A DNA stretch of 64,000 bases from UBA4744 sp963723165 (GCA_963723165.1 CAVRPP010000002.1:1-64000), one strand, 5' to 3'. Positions 51,952-60,136 are shown, numbered from the stretch's first letter. A program made the numbers and translations. The notes: a model not told the origin generated them from the sequence alone.

Positions 51952-52482
51952 ATGGAACACCGCCGTCGCATTGACATCCTGCTCGATCCAGACTTTCTGG
52001 CCGATCTCGAAACAGTCGCCGTCACGGTGCTGCGCGATCGTCGCCGGATGGCCGACGAAGTTGAGACCGAGCTTTCGTTCTATCGCCGGCTGCTGCACGG
52101 TCGTATGGATCTGCTGGCTTTTGAACTCAACAGGCGAAGCGGAGAAGAAACCCGGTCTCTGATCGAAGCACTGCCCGAAATACTGGGTGCAGGCGAACGA
52201 GCCGGAGGTCAACAGCAGCGGGTGCCACAGATGCTGGCTCCGGACTTGCCCGAGGAGCGACGCCGCCATATCGACAGGGTGCTCGAAGACGACTTTTTGT
52301 CGCGACTGCCTGAATGCGAAACGGATGAGCTCTCCGAGATTCAGCAGGTATTGGCCGAAACCGAGCAAGAGATCTCTGCCGGCCGCAAAGCAGTGCAGCA
52401 GGTGTTCGACTCGATTCAGTCGGAGATCATGCGGCGGTACAAGGAGGGGCAAGTCGACCCGGACGAACTCCCGGTCGGCTGA
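51952..52482 (+). CDS. rsiG: RsiG-like c-di-GMP-binding anti-sigma factor (AmfC family)
   Basis: 176-aa helical protein. Two copies of the RsiG signature E-x3-S-x2-R-x3-Q-x3-D are readable: E138-S142-R145-Q149-D153 is exact, and E38-S42-R45-H49-D53 matches with His for Gln. In Streptomyces RsiG (formerly AmfC) these two motifs sit on antiparallel helices and bind c-di-GMP to sequester sigma WhiG. No sigma-factor gene is in the window, so the partner is unknown. ATG 51952 has AAGG 8 nt upstream; GTG 51934 would overlap the preceding gene. It lies 10 nt after the M23 peptidase gene. Confidence 0.78.
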   Translation: MEHRRRIDILLDPDFLADLETVAVTVLRDRRRMADEVETELSFYRRLLHGRMDLLAFELNRRSGEETRSLIEALPEILGAGERAGGQQQRVPQMLAPDLPEERRRHIDRVLEDDFLSRLPECETDELSEIQQVLAETEQEISAGRKAVQQVFDSIQSEIMRRYKEGQVDPDELPVG

Positions 52483-52493
52483 GTCGGTCCCCG

Positions 52494-53438
52494 GTGCTGG
52501 CTCGTGTCGTACGCAACGGGCTGGTTGAAGCGACCCACGATGGAGCCGTTGGTGTCGTCGACGTCGATGGCCGCCTGGTGGCCTCCGCCGGCGATATCGA
52601 GCGCCCCTTCTTTCTGAGGTCTGCTGCCAAGCCCTTTCAGGCCACCGTCTCGCAGGAGTCGGGGGCAGGATTGTCACCGCAGCAGATGGCCCTGGCGTGT
52701 GCGAGCCACGGGGGTCAACCGGTTCATATCGCCGTCGTACGCGCCATGCTGGCCGAGGTCGGTCTCGACGAGTCCGCTCTCCGGTGCCCGCCGGCCTGGC
52801 CGTTTGGCGAGGGTACTCAGGACGGGCTGGTTGCGGCCGGCCATCGGCGGCCCTTACCCATCTGGCACAACTGTTCGGGCAAACATGCCGCCATGTTGCG
52901 CGCTTGTGTTGCTGCCGGCTGGCCAATTGCCACCTACCTGGATCCTCATCATCCGTTGCAGGAGCGAATAGCGGCGACGATGCACGACGTGCTTGGTACC
53001 CGGCACGGTCCCGTTGGGGTCGACGGGTGCGGAGTTCCGGCGTTTCGGGGCAACGTCCGCTCGATGGCAGCCGCCTATTCGGTGCTGGCCGGCGAATCGC
53101 GATTTGCCCCTGCTTGGTGGGCCATGCACCGGCACCCTGCTCTGACCAGCGACACCAGTCAGGCGGCCTGCCACATCACCACCTGGGTGGATGCCGCCGC
53201 CAAGCACGGAGCCGAAGCCTGTCTCGGTGTTGCGATCCGGAAACGGCTGGGGGTGGCCGTCAAGGTGTGGGACGGTTCCCCGCGAGCCGTCGGGGTTGGC
53301 ATGGTGGCAGCCCTGGATCAGCTGGGCCTGATGGCGCCACCGGCCCGGGAGGGTCTGAGACTAATCTCGCACCCCGTCGTGCTCGGTGGAGGGAAGCCGC
53401 AGGGTGTGATCGAGCCGATGGTGCAACTCACATGGTGA
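52494..53438 (+). CDS. Asparaginase (AnsA/PF06089 type)
   Basis: 314-aa member of the thermophile/rhizobial-type asparaginase family. Characteristic segments are RSAAKPFQA, CASHGGQPVH, HNCSGKHAAMLRAC, VGVDGCGVPAF and the C-terminal GGGKPQGVIEPM. It hydrolyses asparagine to aspartate and ammonia in the cytoplasm. Start GTG 52494, 11 nt after the RsiG-like gene, and its stop overlaps the next gene. Confidence 0.9.
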   Translation: MLARVVRNGLVEATHDGAVGVVDVDGRLVASAGDIERPFFLRSAAKPFQATVSQESGAGLSPQQMALACASHGGQPVHIAVVRAMLAEVGLDESALRCPPAWPFGEGTQDGLVAAGHRRPLPIWHNCSGKHAAMLRACVAAGWPIATYLDPHHPLQERIAATMHDVLGTRHGPVGVDGCGVPAFRGNVRSMAAAYSVLAGESRFAPAWWAMHRHPALTSDTSQAACHITTWVDAAAKHGAEACLGVAIRKRLGVAVKVWDGSPRAVGVGMVAALDQLGLMAPPAREGLRLISHPVVLGGGKPQGVIEPMVQLTW

Positions 53439-54337
53439 ACCGGCGCGCCGACTGGTCGACCTCCGCATTCGACCTGCCCCCGGTCGTGCCGGATTCAGGA
53501 CCCTTCCCGTTCCGTGGGTTTCTCGAGACACTGTGGAATCACGCCCCGTCGGGCGAGCTGTACCTGGCCGAATCCGGAACTGCCCTGGTGCCGCTGGTCG
53601 TCGACAAGACCAGCCTCCGGTGGGTGGGCCACCCCGATCTGGTCGACTACCGGAGTCCCCTTGGTGATGCAGTTCCAGACCTCATCGCCGAGACAATGGC
53701 GATGAGCCCCGGTCGCCATTTTCTGTTCGACTCGCTGCCCGCCGAGGCGGCCGCAGTAGTCGGTCTGGGTCTCGAGAAGGCAGGCTGGGGTGGCCGGCCG
53801 GAACAACACGCGGTGACCGCCCGCCTGCAGCTGCCCGACAGCTACGAGGCGTACCTGCATGAGATCGGTAGAAAGCAGCGTCATGAGATTCGTCGGAAGC
53901 GGCGACGTTTTGAGGAATCGCACGGCCCGGCGTCACTGGTCACATCCAGGGGGACGGGTGAGGCGTTTCCTCATTTCATTGGCATGCACCGCAGTTCACC
54001 CGGCCGCAAAGGCCTCTTCATGACGGCCGCGATGGAGCAGCTGTTCGCGTCGCTGGCCGACCAGCCGGGTTGGCAGGTCGATGTTCTTCGGGGCGCCGAT
54101 GGGGCTCCGGTGGCTGCCACGTTTTCGTGGGTCGACCGGGAAGGTTTCTTCCTCTACAACTCTGCATACGATCAGAACTTGGATTCCTCACCCGGCATAG
54201 TGTTGTTGAGCATGCTGATCGAGCAAGCAATCGAGACCGGCCGCCGCACCTTCGACTTTCTCAAGGGTGACGAGGCGTACAAGTTCCGGATGGGCGCCGT
54301 GGCCCGGCCTCTGTTCAAGTTCGAGGGTGCGACGTGA
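53432..54337 (+). CDS. GNAT-family acyltransferase (BcsL/CelD-like)
   Basis: 301-aa protein with a C-terminal GNAT/FemAB-like domain (AYLHEIGRKQRHEIRRKRRRFE, DGAPVAATFSWVDREGFFLYNSAYDQ, LKGDEAYKFRMG), the pattern of PF13480 proteins near polysaccharide or mycothiol genes. It may acylate a sugar or amine; substrate unknown. ATG 53432 overlaps the asparaginase stop; GTG 53435 is an alternative. It overlaps the start of mshA by 4 nt, so coupling to that gene is likely. Confidence 0.85.
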   Translation: MVNRRADWSTSAFDLPPVVPDSGPFPFRGFLETLWNHAPSGELYLAESGTALVPLVVDKTSLRWVGHPDLVDYRSPLGDAVPDLIAETMAMSPGRHFLFDSLPAEAAAVVGLGLEKAGWGGRPEQHAVTARLQLPDSYEAYLHEIGRKQRHEIRRKRRRFEESHGPASLVTSRGTGEAFPHFIGMHRSSPGRKGLFMTAAMEQLFASLADQPGWQVDVLRGADGAPVAATFSWVDREGFFLYNSAYDQNLDSSPGIVLLSMLIEQAIETGRRTFDFLKGDEAYKFRMGAVARPLFKFEGAT

Positions 54338-55554
54338 TCAGGCGGGTCGCTTTCCTCTCTCTCCACACATCTCCGCTGGTGCAGCCTGGTTCTGGAGATG
54401 CGGGAGGCATGAACGTCTATATCGATGAACTGGCCCGCACGTTGGTAGATCGCGGTGTGGAGGTCGAGGTCTTCACCCGCGCCACGGACCATGCCGCGCC
54501 CGGCGACGTAGAAGTCTCACCCGGATACCGGGTGGTGGAGATACCGGCAGGCCCGCCCCTGGTTCTTCCGATGGACGATCTGCCTGCCACCGTCCAGCCT
54601 TTTGCCGATGGGGTGATCGAACGAATGCAGGGGGACGGGTTCGACCTCGTCCACAGCCACTACTGGCTCTCCGGTTGGGCCGGCCTGGTTGTCAAGCGGG
54701 CCATGGGTGTTCCGCTGGCCAATTCCTTTCACACGCTCGGGCGCGTCAAAGACGCAACCCGGCGCGATGGAGAGCCGGCTGAGAGCCTGATTCGGATCGC
54801 CGCAGAACATGAAGTCATCGCCGGCTCGGATTGTGTCATCGCTTCTACTCCGTACGAAGCCGACGATCTCGCAGACAGGTACGGAGCCAATCCGGCCCAA
54901 TTGTGTGTCACGCATCCCGGGGTGAATCACGAGTTGTTTGCTCCCGGATCGCGAACCGCGGCACGGAGGGAACTCGGTTGGGACGACCGACCGGTGGTTC
55001 TTTTCGTCGGGCGCATCCAGCCGCTCAAGGGTCTCGACATCGCGGTGGAGGCTTTTGCCCGAATCCGCCAGCAGAACCCGGCCGCACGTCTGGTGGTGGT
55101 GGGAGGGCCAAGTGGATCGAAAGGTCGCGAGGAATTGGCCAGGATCTGGGCCCAGGTCGAAACGCTGGGAGTCGAGGATCAGGTTGAGTTCGTTCCCTCC
55201 CGGCCGCATCAGGAGATCGGCACGTACTACCTGGCGGCCAATCTGCTGCTGGTGCCCTCGCGCAGCGAGTCGTTCGGGTTGGTGGCTGCAGAGGCGCAGG
55301 CGTGTGGCCTCCCCGTGGTAGCCGCCCGCGTCGGTGGTCTGGCCTACACGGTTCAAGACGGCACCTCGGGTTTCCTCGTAGACGGGTGGGATCCGGCCGG
55401 ATTTGCGTCTGCAGCCTCTCTGATCTTGAACAACGAGGATGTCGCCACTCGCTTGTCCAGAGGTGCCATCGACCACGCAACCAGGTTCTCCTGGAAAGTG
55501 GCCGCCGATCGTCTGCTGGAGTTGTATCAGGGGATCTCCGGGACCGTCTCCTAG
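54334..55554 (+). CDS. mshA: D-inositol-3-phosphate glycosyltransferase (MshA-type)
   Basis: 406-aa GT4 retaining glycosyltransferase. The N-terminus FLSLHTSPLVQPGSGDAGGMNVYI is the MshA signature, with DLVHSHYWLSGWAG and the nucleotide-sugar region LFVGRIQPLKGLDI and SRSESFGLVAAEAQACGLPVVAARVGGL. It transfers GlcNAc to inositol phosphate, the first step of mycothiol synthesis. No other msh gene is in the window. Last gene of the array beginning at 50826. Confidence 0.9.
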   Translation: MIRRVAFLSLHTSPLVQPGSGDAGGMNVYIDELARTLVDRGVEVEVFTRATDHAAPGDVEVSPGYRVVEIPAGPPLVLPMDDLPATVQPFADGVIERMQGDGFDLVHSHYWLSGWAGLVVKRAMGVPLANSFHTLGRVKDATRRDGEPAESLIRIAAEHEVIAGSDCVIASTPYEADDLADRYGANPAQLCVTHPGVNHELFAPGSRTAARRELGWDDRPVVLFVGRIQPLKGLDIAVEAFARIRQQNPAARLVVVGGPSGSKGREELARIWAQVETLGVEDQVEFVPSRPHQEIGTYYLAANLLLVPSRSESFGLVAAEAQACGLPVVAARVGGLAYTVQDGTSGFLVDGWDPAGFASAASLILNNEDVATRLSRGAIDHATRFSWKVAADRLLELYQGISGTVS

Positions 55555-55893
55555 GCCACGCCCCGGCCCCTTTCGTGCGCGAAAATATCCTCTGAAATAC
55601 TTGTCTACAGCGTTTGTGCACAACTTCTTGTGGATTGCTGTGGATAAGTGGACAACTGCCCGGAAACGCTCCGGCAGAGTCATCGTTTAGCAGCTAGATA
55701 ACCTGATTTGTCCTCATATGCATAGCGGATTATGGCCCGAACGGGGTCCTTGACTGGTCCTTGACGCAAACGTAGTGTCCGCTATGCAAGGCCCAAGGTG
55801 CTGAAGCGAAACCGCCGCCTGTTCGGGGAAGTGCGGGAGGCAGTTCGCAGCGGTTCCTTGGGCCTTAGCGCGCCCGCCGCGACCGACCGCCGA
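55555..55893. other. Non-coding stretch with DnaA-box-like cluster and repeats
   Basis: 339 nt without a credible gene. Within 55601-55655 are five DnaA-box-like 9-mers: TTGTCTACA (55601, +), TTGTGCACA (55614, +), AATCCACAA (55628, -), TTATCCACA (55639-55647, -, exact consensus) and TTGTCCACT (55647, -). An AT-rich patch (55581-55600) adjoins them. A long inverted repeat and a short direct repeat follow at 55719-55788. No dnaA or dnaN lies beside it. Confidence 0.6.
55719..55788. repeat. 11-bp inverted repeat enclosing 10-bp direct repeats
   Basis: TGCATAGCGGA (55719-55729) and TCCGCTATGCA (55778-55788) are perfect inverted repeats with a 48-nt spacer. Inside the spacer GGTCCTTGAC occurs twice, at 55745 and 55756, that is 11 nt apart, one helical turn. 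Confidence 0.75.
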
Positions 55894-56571
55894 TCAGACG
55901 AGGCAGAAGGGGAATTCGGCCCCGGCCAGAAGTTCATCGATGAGCCGGTCAACGGGTTCGGGCTCAGGGTCGGGGACCGCTACGGGAGCCGGAGCCGGGG
56001 CAGCGGCTGGCACCGAAGCAACCGCCTGCACGGCCTGGACGGCCGGCGCTGGTGCTGGTTCGGGCGCTGGTGCTGGTTCGGGCGCTGGTGCGGGTTCGGG
56101 GGCCGGCGGGGGTTCCGGAGCCGGGGCAGGTTCCGTTGCCGCCGACTTCATGAACACGACCGTTACGAACATGTATCCCTTGTCTGTCGGGGTGACGCCT
56201 ACGCCGATCGAGTCCCAGTCGCCCAGGATGTTGTCTCGGTGGCCGGCCGAATCCATGAAAGCGGCATGAAGTTCGGTCACGGTTGGACCGACGCCGACGT
56301 TCTCTCCCAGGGCCGCCCATCCGGTCGTGACCTGGGCCAGATTCGAAGAATGAAAGATCTGGTCGGCGTTTGCCATCACGTCGGCGTGGACCCGGGCATC
56401 GTCGACCAAATCCCAATACACGTCCAGGGTCTTCAATCCGCGGTTTGAACGCTCGCTGTTGATGAGGTCGACGAAACCTGCTTCGTCACCAGGGGAGGCC
56501 AGCGCTGGAGCGGTGAGACCGGCGGTCGCCAGGAGGATCGTCATGATCAGTGCTGCGGTCCGGCGGATCAT
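55894..56571 (-). CDS. Secreted CAP/SCP-domain protein with Pro-rich tail
   Basis: 225-aa secreted protein. Signal peptide (AALIMTILLATAGLTAPALA), then a CAP domain (about residues 28-145) with FVDLINSERSNRGL, LGENVGVGPTV, the AFMDSAGHRDNIL segment and IGVGVTPTDKGYMFVTVVF. The C-terminal part is a PAPEP repeat linker of some 60 residues ending LLAGAEFPFC. CAP proteins are of uncertain function. ATG 56571 was chosen over GTG 56589, with AAGGG nearby. Confidence 0.9.
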   Translation of the reverse strand: MIRRTAALIMTILLATAGLTAPALASPGDEAGFVDLINSERSNRGLKTLDVYWDLVDDARVHADVMANADQIFHSSNLAQVTTGWAALGENVGVGPTVTELHAAFMDSAGHRDNILGDWDSIGVGVTPTDKGYMFVTVVFMKSAATEPAPAPEPPPAPEPAPAPEPAPAPEPAPAPAVQAVQAVASVPAAAPAPAPVAVPDPEPEPVDRLIDELLAGAEFPFCLV

Positions 56572-56653
56572 GATCCCTTCTTGCCTCACTAGTAGTGGTA
56601 TTTATCCCACTGTGAGTATCGGCAGGGAAGGGATCGGATCTTGAGGGCGAGTT

Positions 56654-57544
56654 CTACAAATCGAGCCCGAACATGATTTCGCGCAGGTTGGCGCTCCGGG
56701 TTTCGAAGGTATCGAGGCTGATCTTGAGCGAACCCAGCCGCAAACCCTTCATACCGTCACCGACGTTGGTCAGTACCCGCAGGGTTTCGTCGTCGTACTC
56801 GAGTACGCCGAGGCCCAAGCAGCGTCCGGTTCCGTCGTGGACTCCGACCAACATGCCGTCGAGACGCGAGAGATCAAGACCCGTCGGGAGCGCCGGAGCG
56901 AAGACGGTGGGCCGCACCCGCCACCGGTTGAGAGGTGGCGCAAGCGTCTCGGCAAACCAATCGGTACGGTGGGCACGGCGTACTTCTGGTGACACCGGAA
57001 TGACATCCGGGTGGACGCTGGTGAGTTCCACCTCGGCAGAGAAGAACCGACGCAGGAGACCGACCATCGGTTCCATTTCACTGCCACGCTGGAGAGCAAC
57101 CACAACGTCGGGCCTGCACATTTCCATCTTGTGGTACTTGAGGGTCTGCCCGGTCACCCCGGACACGGCGCCGGTGGTATCGATGACGATGAGATCCGCC
57201 TCCTGGCGAGCGACTTCCACAAGGGTGGCGGTGGCCAGTACTTCCTGGAGTACCAGTCGTTCGGGCGAGATCGATCCAACAAAGCGCAGGTCGTCGGCCA
57301 GGCTGAGGTTCTCCATGTCCTCGTGCGTCCTGACCCATTTCAGGCCAACGCAGGCAGGCGGGCCGACCATCGTCTGGCCCACGTCGGCGTCGATGTACGC
57401 CGCCGTCCTGCCGGCTTCGATGCCGGTCACCAGCAACTGGCGGGCCAGGGTGGTCTTTCCGGTATCGGGAGCACCGATCAACATGATGACGGTGGCCTCT
57501 TTGACGAGGCGTTCAGCGAGTTGGTAATGCGGGTTGTCGGTCAC
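56654..57544 (-). CDS. Clp1/Grc3-like P-loop polynucleotide kinase
   Basis: 296-aa P-loop protein. Walker A GAPDTGKTTLARQLL (about residues 24-38) and the clasp-type motif YIDADVGQTMVGPP, which has the D-x-D-x-G-Q of Clp1/Grc3 RNA 5'-kinases, are clear; LIVIDTTGAVSG is Walker B. The C-terminal 90 aa form a beta domain. In eukaryotes this family phosphorylates 5'-OH RNA ends; bacterial members are less studied. Monocistronic and divergent from the SAM hydrolase gene. Confidence 0.85.
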   Translation of the reverse strand: MTDNPHYQLAERLVKEATVIMLIGAPDTGKTTLARQLLVTGIEAGRTAAYIDADVGQTMVGPPACVGLKWVRTHEDMENLSLADDLRFVGSISPERLVLQEVLATATLVEVARQEADLIVIDTTGAVSGVTGQTLKYHKMEMCRPDVVVALQRGSEMEPMVGLLRRFFSAEVELTSVHPDVIPVSPEVRRAHRTDWFAETLAPPLNRWRVRPTVFAPALPTGLDLSRLDGMLVGVHDGTGRCLGLGVLEYDDETLRVLTNVGDGMKGLRLGSLKISLDTFETRSANLREIMFGLDL

Positions 57545-57615
57545 TCGCAGGATGGTACCGACTCCGGTGGAACTAATGGTCGGCTCACCGTCAGACTCCG
57601 ATAACCTCTCTGTCT

Positions 57616-58425
57616 ATGAGTCTTCCTATCTCGTTTCTCTCCGACTTCGGCCACCTGGATGAATTCGTGGGGGTGGTGCACGGAGTGCTGGCCCGCATCG
57701 CTCCCGACAGCCGCATCATCGATATTTCGCACGGGATCGCCCCCGGCAACGTGCGAGCCGGCGCCCTCACCCTCATGCGGGCGATCCAGTATCTGCCACA
57801 CGGGGTGGCGCTGGCCGTGGTCGATCCCGGTGTAGGGACTGCCCGAACGCCTATTGCAGCAGAAACTCCCTGGGGTTTCTTCGTTGGTCCTGACAACGGC
57901 CTGTTGTCTCCGGCGGTGGCCATGGTGGGAGGTGCTTCCCGGATCGTGGCAATCGAAAACCCGGAGCTGGTGATTCCCAGCGAGGGAGCGACGTTCGATG
58001 GCCGGGATAGGTTCGGTCCTGCGGCCGCGGTGTTGGCTACCGGCGAGGCGAAGCTCTCTGACTTGGGAAGTGAGGTCGATCCGTCTGCCGTGATGCCTCT
58101 GATCCTTCCTCTCTCGCATACCGAGGGCGGCGTCATCGCCGGGCAAGCCTGGTGGATCGACCGGTTCGGGAACGCTCAGACCAATGTGAGCCCTGAGGAG
58201 TTGGGTTCGCTCGGTTTGCGACCAGGCTCGGAGATCTCGCTCAAGGTTGGAAACCGGGAACACAGCGTGCCCTGGGTTGCCGCCTACGGGCAGGTCGAAT
58301 CCGGCCGGCCTCTGGTCCACGTCGATTCATACGGCCTCATCGCTTTGGCTGTACGAGAGGGCCGGGCCGACGAGTGGTTCGACCTGTCGGAGGGAACCGC
58401 CGTCTCGTTCAGCGCGCCGGTCTAG
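57616..58425 (+). CDS. SAM hydroxide adenosyltransferase (DUF62)
   Basis: 269-aa member of the fluorinase/chlorinase-related family that hydrolyses S-adenosylmethionine to adenosine and methionine. Family segments: FLSDFGHLDEFVGVVHGVLA at the N-terminus, VVDPGVGTARTPIA, FVGPDNGLLSP, and the Arg-Asp motif FDGRDRFGPAAA, then WIDRFGNAQTNV. The first Gly-His pair of the canonical FHGRD is FDGRD here. Its stop overlaps the end of a 30-aa membrane peptide gene on the other strand. Confidence 0.92.
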   Translation: MSLPISFLSDFGHLDEFVGVVHGVLARIAPDSRIIDISHGIAPGNVRAGALTLMRAIQYLPHGVALAVVDPGVGTARTPIAAETPWGFFVGPDNGLLSPAVAMVGGASRIVAIENPELVIPSEGATFDGRDRFGPAAAVLATGEAKLSDLGSEVDPSAVMPLILPLSHTEGGVIAGQAWWIDRFGNAQTNVSPEELGSLGLRPGSEISLKVGNREHSVPWVAAYGQVESGRPLVHVDSYGLIALAVREGRADEWFDLSEGTAVSFSAPV

Positions 58426-58514
58426 GGGAACAGCAGCTGCACCATCAGGATGATCCCGGCCACCGCGATGAGCAGCAACAGGACGACGATCACGATGGTG
58501 GTGGCAGGGCGCAA
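58422..58514 (-). CDS. Small single-helix membrane peptide (30 aa)
   Basis: TTG start at 58514 with GGAG 6 nt upstream; the peptide is one hydrophobic helix, RPATTIVIVVLLLLIAVAG then ILMVQLLFP, and stop. Ribosome site, composition and the Arg at the N-terminal side point to a real small membrane protein. It overlaps the SAM hydrolase stop by 4 nt on the opposite strand. TTG 58517 is an alternative start. Function unknown. Confidence 0.5.
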   Translation of the reverse strand: MRPATTIVIVVLLLLIAVAGIILMVQLLFP

Positions 58515-58570
58515 CAAGACTCCGGTTTGGCCGGGTCAGAGGATACCCCGGGGATCTCCGGGCAAGAAGT

Positions 58571-58601
58571 GAGAGAGGCCCCCTTAGCGGGGGCCTCTCT
58601 C
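58571..58601. terminator. Strong bidirectional hairpin
   Basis: Perfect 13-bp stem GAGAGAGGCCCCC / GGGGGCCTCTCTC with a 5-nt loop, between the small membrane peptide gene and the glutaredoxin-like gene. The best hairpin in the window. Confidence 0.8.
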
Positions 58602-58662
58602 GAAAGGTGGGGGACTGCCGGTCCTCGTCGCTTGGGGCGGGCTGGGAGGCTTACCTTTAAAA

Positions 58663-58688
58663 CCTTAGGTCATTGAACGTGCCTAAGG
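58663..58688. promoter_or_regulatory. Palindromic operator-like site upstream of glutaredoxin-like gene
   Basis: CCTTAGG (58663-58669) and CCTAAGG (58682-58688) are perfect 7-nt inverted arms with a 12-nt spacer, ending 14 nt before the ATG at 58702. The arms recall iron boxes but the spacer is not 9 nt. Possible operator. Confidence 0.4.
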
Positions 58689-58701
58689 TCAATAACGACG
58701 A

Positions 58702-59064
58702 ATGACCGACCGTGCCCCCCGCGTTGCGGAAGGGTTGGAGCCCTTCGGCTGGACGCTTTCGCATCCACGACTTTTTATCGGAGACCCCGGAGGGACCTTG
58801 AGCGTTTTTTCACTGGTGTTTCTCACCCGGTCCGGATGCCATCTGTGCGAAGTGGCCGAGCCGCTGGTGCAGCGGTTGGCGGCGCTGGCCGGGGCGCTGG
58901 TCGATCTTCGAGACATTGACGCCGACCCGATCCTCCTGAAGGAGTATTCAACCCGGGTACCGGTGATCGTCGGTCCGTCTGGCCGGGTTCTGGCGGAGGG
59001 AATCATCGACGAACAGAAGCTGCAGCAGGCCATCGCCGTCGAGCAGGGATGGATCGCTCCCTAG
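58702..59064 (+). CDS. Glutaredoxin-like (DUF836-type) thioredoxin-fold protein
   Basis: 120-aa protein whose core (from about residue 33) is a thioredoxin fold with the redox motif GCHLCE, followed by DLRDIDADP and the cis-Pro segment STRVPVIV. Such proteins reduce disulfides or deliver metals. The first 32 residues (MTDRAPRVAEGLEPFGWTL) are not part of the fold; TTG 58798, with GGAGG at 58789-58793, would give the usual 88-aa protein and may be the true start. Confidence 0.82.
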   Translation: MTDRAPRVAEGLEPFGWTLSHPRLFIGDPGGTLSVFSLVFLTRSGCHLCEVAEPLVQRLAALAGALVDLRDIDADPILLKEYSTRVPVIVGPSGRVLAEGIIDEQKLQQAIAVEQGWIAP

Positions 59065-59089
59065 CGATCACGCAGCTCGAGAACTCCCT

Positions 59090-60136
59090 CTAACCAGAGC
59101 CTTCAGCGCCGGTCGAATCAGTGCCGTCCGTGGTTCCGTCGCCGCCCTCGACCGGAGGGGTCTCCTGCCCGTCGGCGGGCGGCTCGGGGATGACCAACCC
59201 ACAGTCGACCAGGGTTTCGTCGAGGTTGGCGCCACCGAACCGCACCCTCTCGAAGGTGATGACGGAGCGGAGATCTTGATCGCTGAGCGTATTGACAAAG
59301 CCCGGCATGCCGCCCTGGGAGAGGGTCCCCTGCGCTCCGTACGTGGTACCCACCTGGGCTTGCCAACCGCTCGAGCCGAGTTGAACCCACTGCACGTGAT
59401 CGGCGCATGTGGGGAAGGCGACCAGAACTGCTCCTCCGGCGAACGCCGGGCCGACCCCACCTTCACCGTTGGCGCCGTGGCATCCTGCGCATGCGACCTG
59501 GGCGTCGGCGTACAGGGTCTGACCGAGAGCCAGGAAATCGGTCGAACCGCTGCCGGGTGCTCCCCGGCCCTCGAAGGGTGATCCGTCACAGTTGACGACC
59601 TCGCCGGTGGCACGATCGACTGCCAGCAGGCCGCTGTTCCCGCAATCCGGGCCACCCGAGAATTGCAGGAGATACAGCAATCCAACGAGGGGAAGAACCA
59701 CAAAGACTGCCGTCAACCAGGACGGCATCCGGGTCAAGGTCCGCTCTTTCAGTCCGGCGGTTGCGACCGTTGTTACGGACTCCCAATCACCTGCCTTGTC
59801 GAGGCCGACCGTTTCGGGCACAGGGCGGGCCGGGATTGCCCGGGGCTCATCCGCAGCAGTGGACGCTGCTGCCGGAGCCGACGATTCCACGGGCGATTCC
59901 ACCACTTCAGGCGCAGGTGGCTCTGGGTCGGACGGGGTCTCAGCCGCTACTTCGGTGGATGCCTCCGGCAGTGGTGAAGGTGTTGAGGACGCCGGGGCGG
60001 CGGTTCCTCCGGCCCAGGCGGTCAGGATGTCTTCGACGGATGCCCCGGAGGTTGCGGCGCGGGCCTGGGCGGATCGTTGCACCAGGGCTTCGGGGACACC
60101 GAGGGCTTCACCGGCGGCAGACAGCTGGTCGCTCAT
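59090..60136 (-). CDS. CcoP-like cytochrome c subunit with extra N-terminal domain
   Basis: 348-aa membrane cytochrome of a cbb3-type oxidase. Residues about 4-42 form a helical domain (AAGEALGVPEALVQRSAQAR, then EDILTAWAGG) shared with the preceding gene, then a Pro/Ala/Glu linker, one membrane helix (AVFVVLPLVGLLYLLQF) and a cytochrome c domain with the heme site CAGCHG. Only one CxxCH is seen, so it is a monoheme form. ATG 60136 overlaps the stop of the CcoO-like gene (ATGA); the frame is open to 61117 but that part belongs to other genes. Confidence 0.82.
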   Translation of the reverse strand: MSDQLSAAGEALGVPEALVQRSAQARAATSGASVEDILTAWAGGTAAPASSTPSPLPEASTEVAAETPSDPEPPAPEVVESPVESSAPAAASTAADEPRAIPARPVPETVGLDKAGDWESVTTVATAGLKERTLTRMPSWLTAVFVVLPLVGLLYLLQFSGGPDCGNSGLLAVDRATGEVVNCDGSPFEGRGAPGSGSTDFLALGQTLYADAQVACAGCHGANGEGGVGPAFAGGAVLVAFPTCADHVQWVQLGSSGWQAQVGTTYGAQGTLSQGGMPGFVNTLSDQDLRSVITFERVRFGGANLDETLVDCGLVIPEPPADGQETPPVEGGDGTTDGTDSTGAEGSG

